This document shows positions 62,513 through 64,000 of a DNA stretch of 64,000 nucleotides, in pieces. Where the stretch lies: contig NC_052018.1 of assembly GCF_015832195.1 (NCBI RefSeq), positions 36,027,052-36,091,051 of the forward strand. Reading direction: 5' to 3'. The translations under genes and the position numbers were made by a program. Numbering within the stretch: the stretch's first letter is position 1; the number at the start of each line of letters is the position of its first letter. The notes beneath the pieces were generated by a model that saw only the letters and a program-made list of their open reading frames with translations, made no database searches and was not told the origin of the DNA. This DNA comes from Motacilla alba alba. Lineage: Eukaryota; Chordata; Aves; Passeriformes; Motacillidae.

Positions 62513-64000
62513 GATAGAAGAGCAAACTTCACCCTGAGCCAGTGCTCTCAACAGCAACTCCCAGCTACCCAGAATGGTTCAGCATGCCCATTTCCATGAC
62601 TGTTTTAGTTTTTTTCTGAGCTAGTTGTTTCCTCTCAAAGAATTCTGGAGGAGGATTTGCTGCTTCTCACTCCAGCATCACTGCCCAGATGGGGGGACCA
62701 GGCCATGGGTGCTCACCACACAAACGGGCATGTACGGACTTTGAGCTCCAACACCCGCTCAGCCCAGTTTCAAAGCCTGCTTCCTGGGAATGCTCATGGG
62801 TGCAGTCTGGACACACTGCCTTTACTCAAGGCATCGCTCTGATAAAAGCCTTTCATATGAATATGCAAGGCAGCAAGTACCAAGAGAGGTTGCTGGCCAA
62901 ATTCATTAAAATCTGTTGAGTGGCTGTGTCTGGGAACATTCTGGCAGAGCTCATCCAGCTCTCCAACTCATTAATCCTTCAAGCACAGCCATTAGATGTG
63001 GTGTTAGGGAGGTACTGATGATTTGTTTTATCACTATTTAACAGTTAGATGAGCTTTGGCAATGTTACACTGATCTAAAGACTCATCACGCAGTTTAAGG
63101 GCCACAGCTGAAGGTCTTCAGCTGGCAACATGGGCTGGCTACCTCCCTGAGGCAGAGAAGACATGTAGGTTTCCCTGCTGCTAGAGATGCCCTCTTTCCT
63201 CTTCTCCTGTGTTGCTGGAGAGGAAGCCCCTGTCCTGCACTTGCAGTAAGGTGAGAAGATTCTGGACCAAAACAAGCATTATGAGCTGCATTGTCACCAT
63301 CTGAAATGTAGCTTAAAGAAAGGATGAAGGAATGAAAATCCTGATCACCTGCAACCCAGGATGACTACTATGGAAGGATGATAAAGGGGTTTTTATAGAC
63401 ATGCTGTAGAACGGTCCTTGGGGGACTCTGGAGGGGACTGAGCTCTGGGAAATTGATAGGCTCTGGGAACAGGAGTCAGTTGCCTTGATAGGATGCATTA
63501 ATTGGTTTTACAGAACGTGAAATTGGTTAATTTGGTTAATTGTTTTTTCCAGGGCGTGCGAGCTTTTTGAGTGTAAGACAGACATTTGCAGTTCACCTGC
63601 ATTGAAGGCCTTTTCAGCATCAGCAAGGGAGATGAGGAAGAAACCTTTGAGTCACATACAAGATCAGGGACTTTAATGAGGATGTGCAGGAAGAAGACAT
63701 GCATATGTAAATAAGAGAGCAGAGAAAACAGACCTCTGGGTACTAGAGGTCTGTGCAATTCTTGATAATTTTATCTTTACCTTTTTCACAAGTAGGTCAT
63801 AGAAAGTTGCTGATGGGGTCAGCTTCCATCTTGGTATAACTCAATATAATTGATTCTAATGGGTTTGTTAGGTCAAAAAAGGTGATTTCCTTTAGGGCTT
63901 CACCCTAAAAGCAATGTTTCCAAAACCCTGGATAAATGAAAAATGCATACTGAAGTGATTCTTAATACTCAGGATTTTAATGAGACTGCTCTCAATAATT
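62513..64000. other. gene-free stretch to the window end
   Basis: No gene, transposon or RNA recognised. Small frames on both strands are unrecognised. Confidence 0.5.

Overview
The window looks like a bird chromosome segment. The evidence is five fragments of CR1, the dominant avian LINE family, and one solo long terminal repeat (LTR) of a type widespread in birds. The ending ATTCTATGATTCTATGA at 3540-3557 is the typical 3' end of avian CR1. The species cannot be fixed from the sequence. I recall the LTR family as common in zebra finch and other neoavian genomes, which is only a weak hint.

I find no protein-coding gene. Every open frame is short, unrecognised or overlapped by a frame on the other strand. 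None carries a recognisable domain except a decayed CR1 reverse-transcriptase scrap near 22.3 kb. There are no rRNA, tRNA, CRISPR or bacterial features. The window is best read as a gene desert or the interior of a very long intron.

Layout: 0-1.2 kb is plain. A small CpG cluster with CCAAT and C/EBP-type motifs (1.27-1.44 kb) is the best promoter candidate. From 1.4 to 15.5 kb the DNA is ordinary, with CR1 fragments at 3.5 kb (+) and 12.1-12.4 kb (-) and a pyrimidine-rich block with a good CTCF-like motif at 7.8-8.4 kb. AT-rich, motif-dense stretches resembling conserved noncoding elements lie at 15.5-16.1, 31.8-32.6, 33.1-33.5, 34.9-35.3, 36.6-37.1, 39.6-39.9 and 47.5-48.1 kb. A broader CpG-enriched block at 24.6-25.4 kb sits between two diverged direct copies of an unidentified repeat (24.26 and 26.28 kb). 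A second good CTCF-like motif lies at 35.9 kb.

The last third holds CR1 fragments (48.7 kb +, 52.6 kb -), a very AT-rich tract (52 kb), the minus-strand solo LTR (59.26-59.84 kb) and a candidate noncoding exon at 62.4 kb. The supportable content is therefore dead transposable elements, simple repeats and candidate regulatory DNA. No new biological system is visible. The most useful leads are the CpG cluster, the repeat pair around the CpG block, the CTCF-like motifs and two splice-bounded candidate exons.
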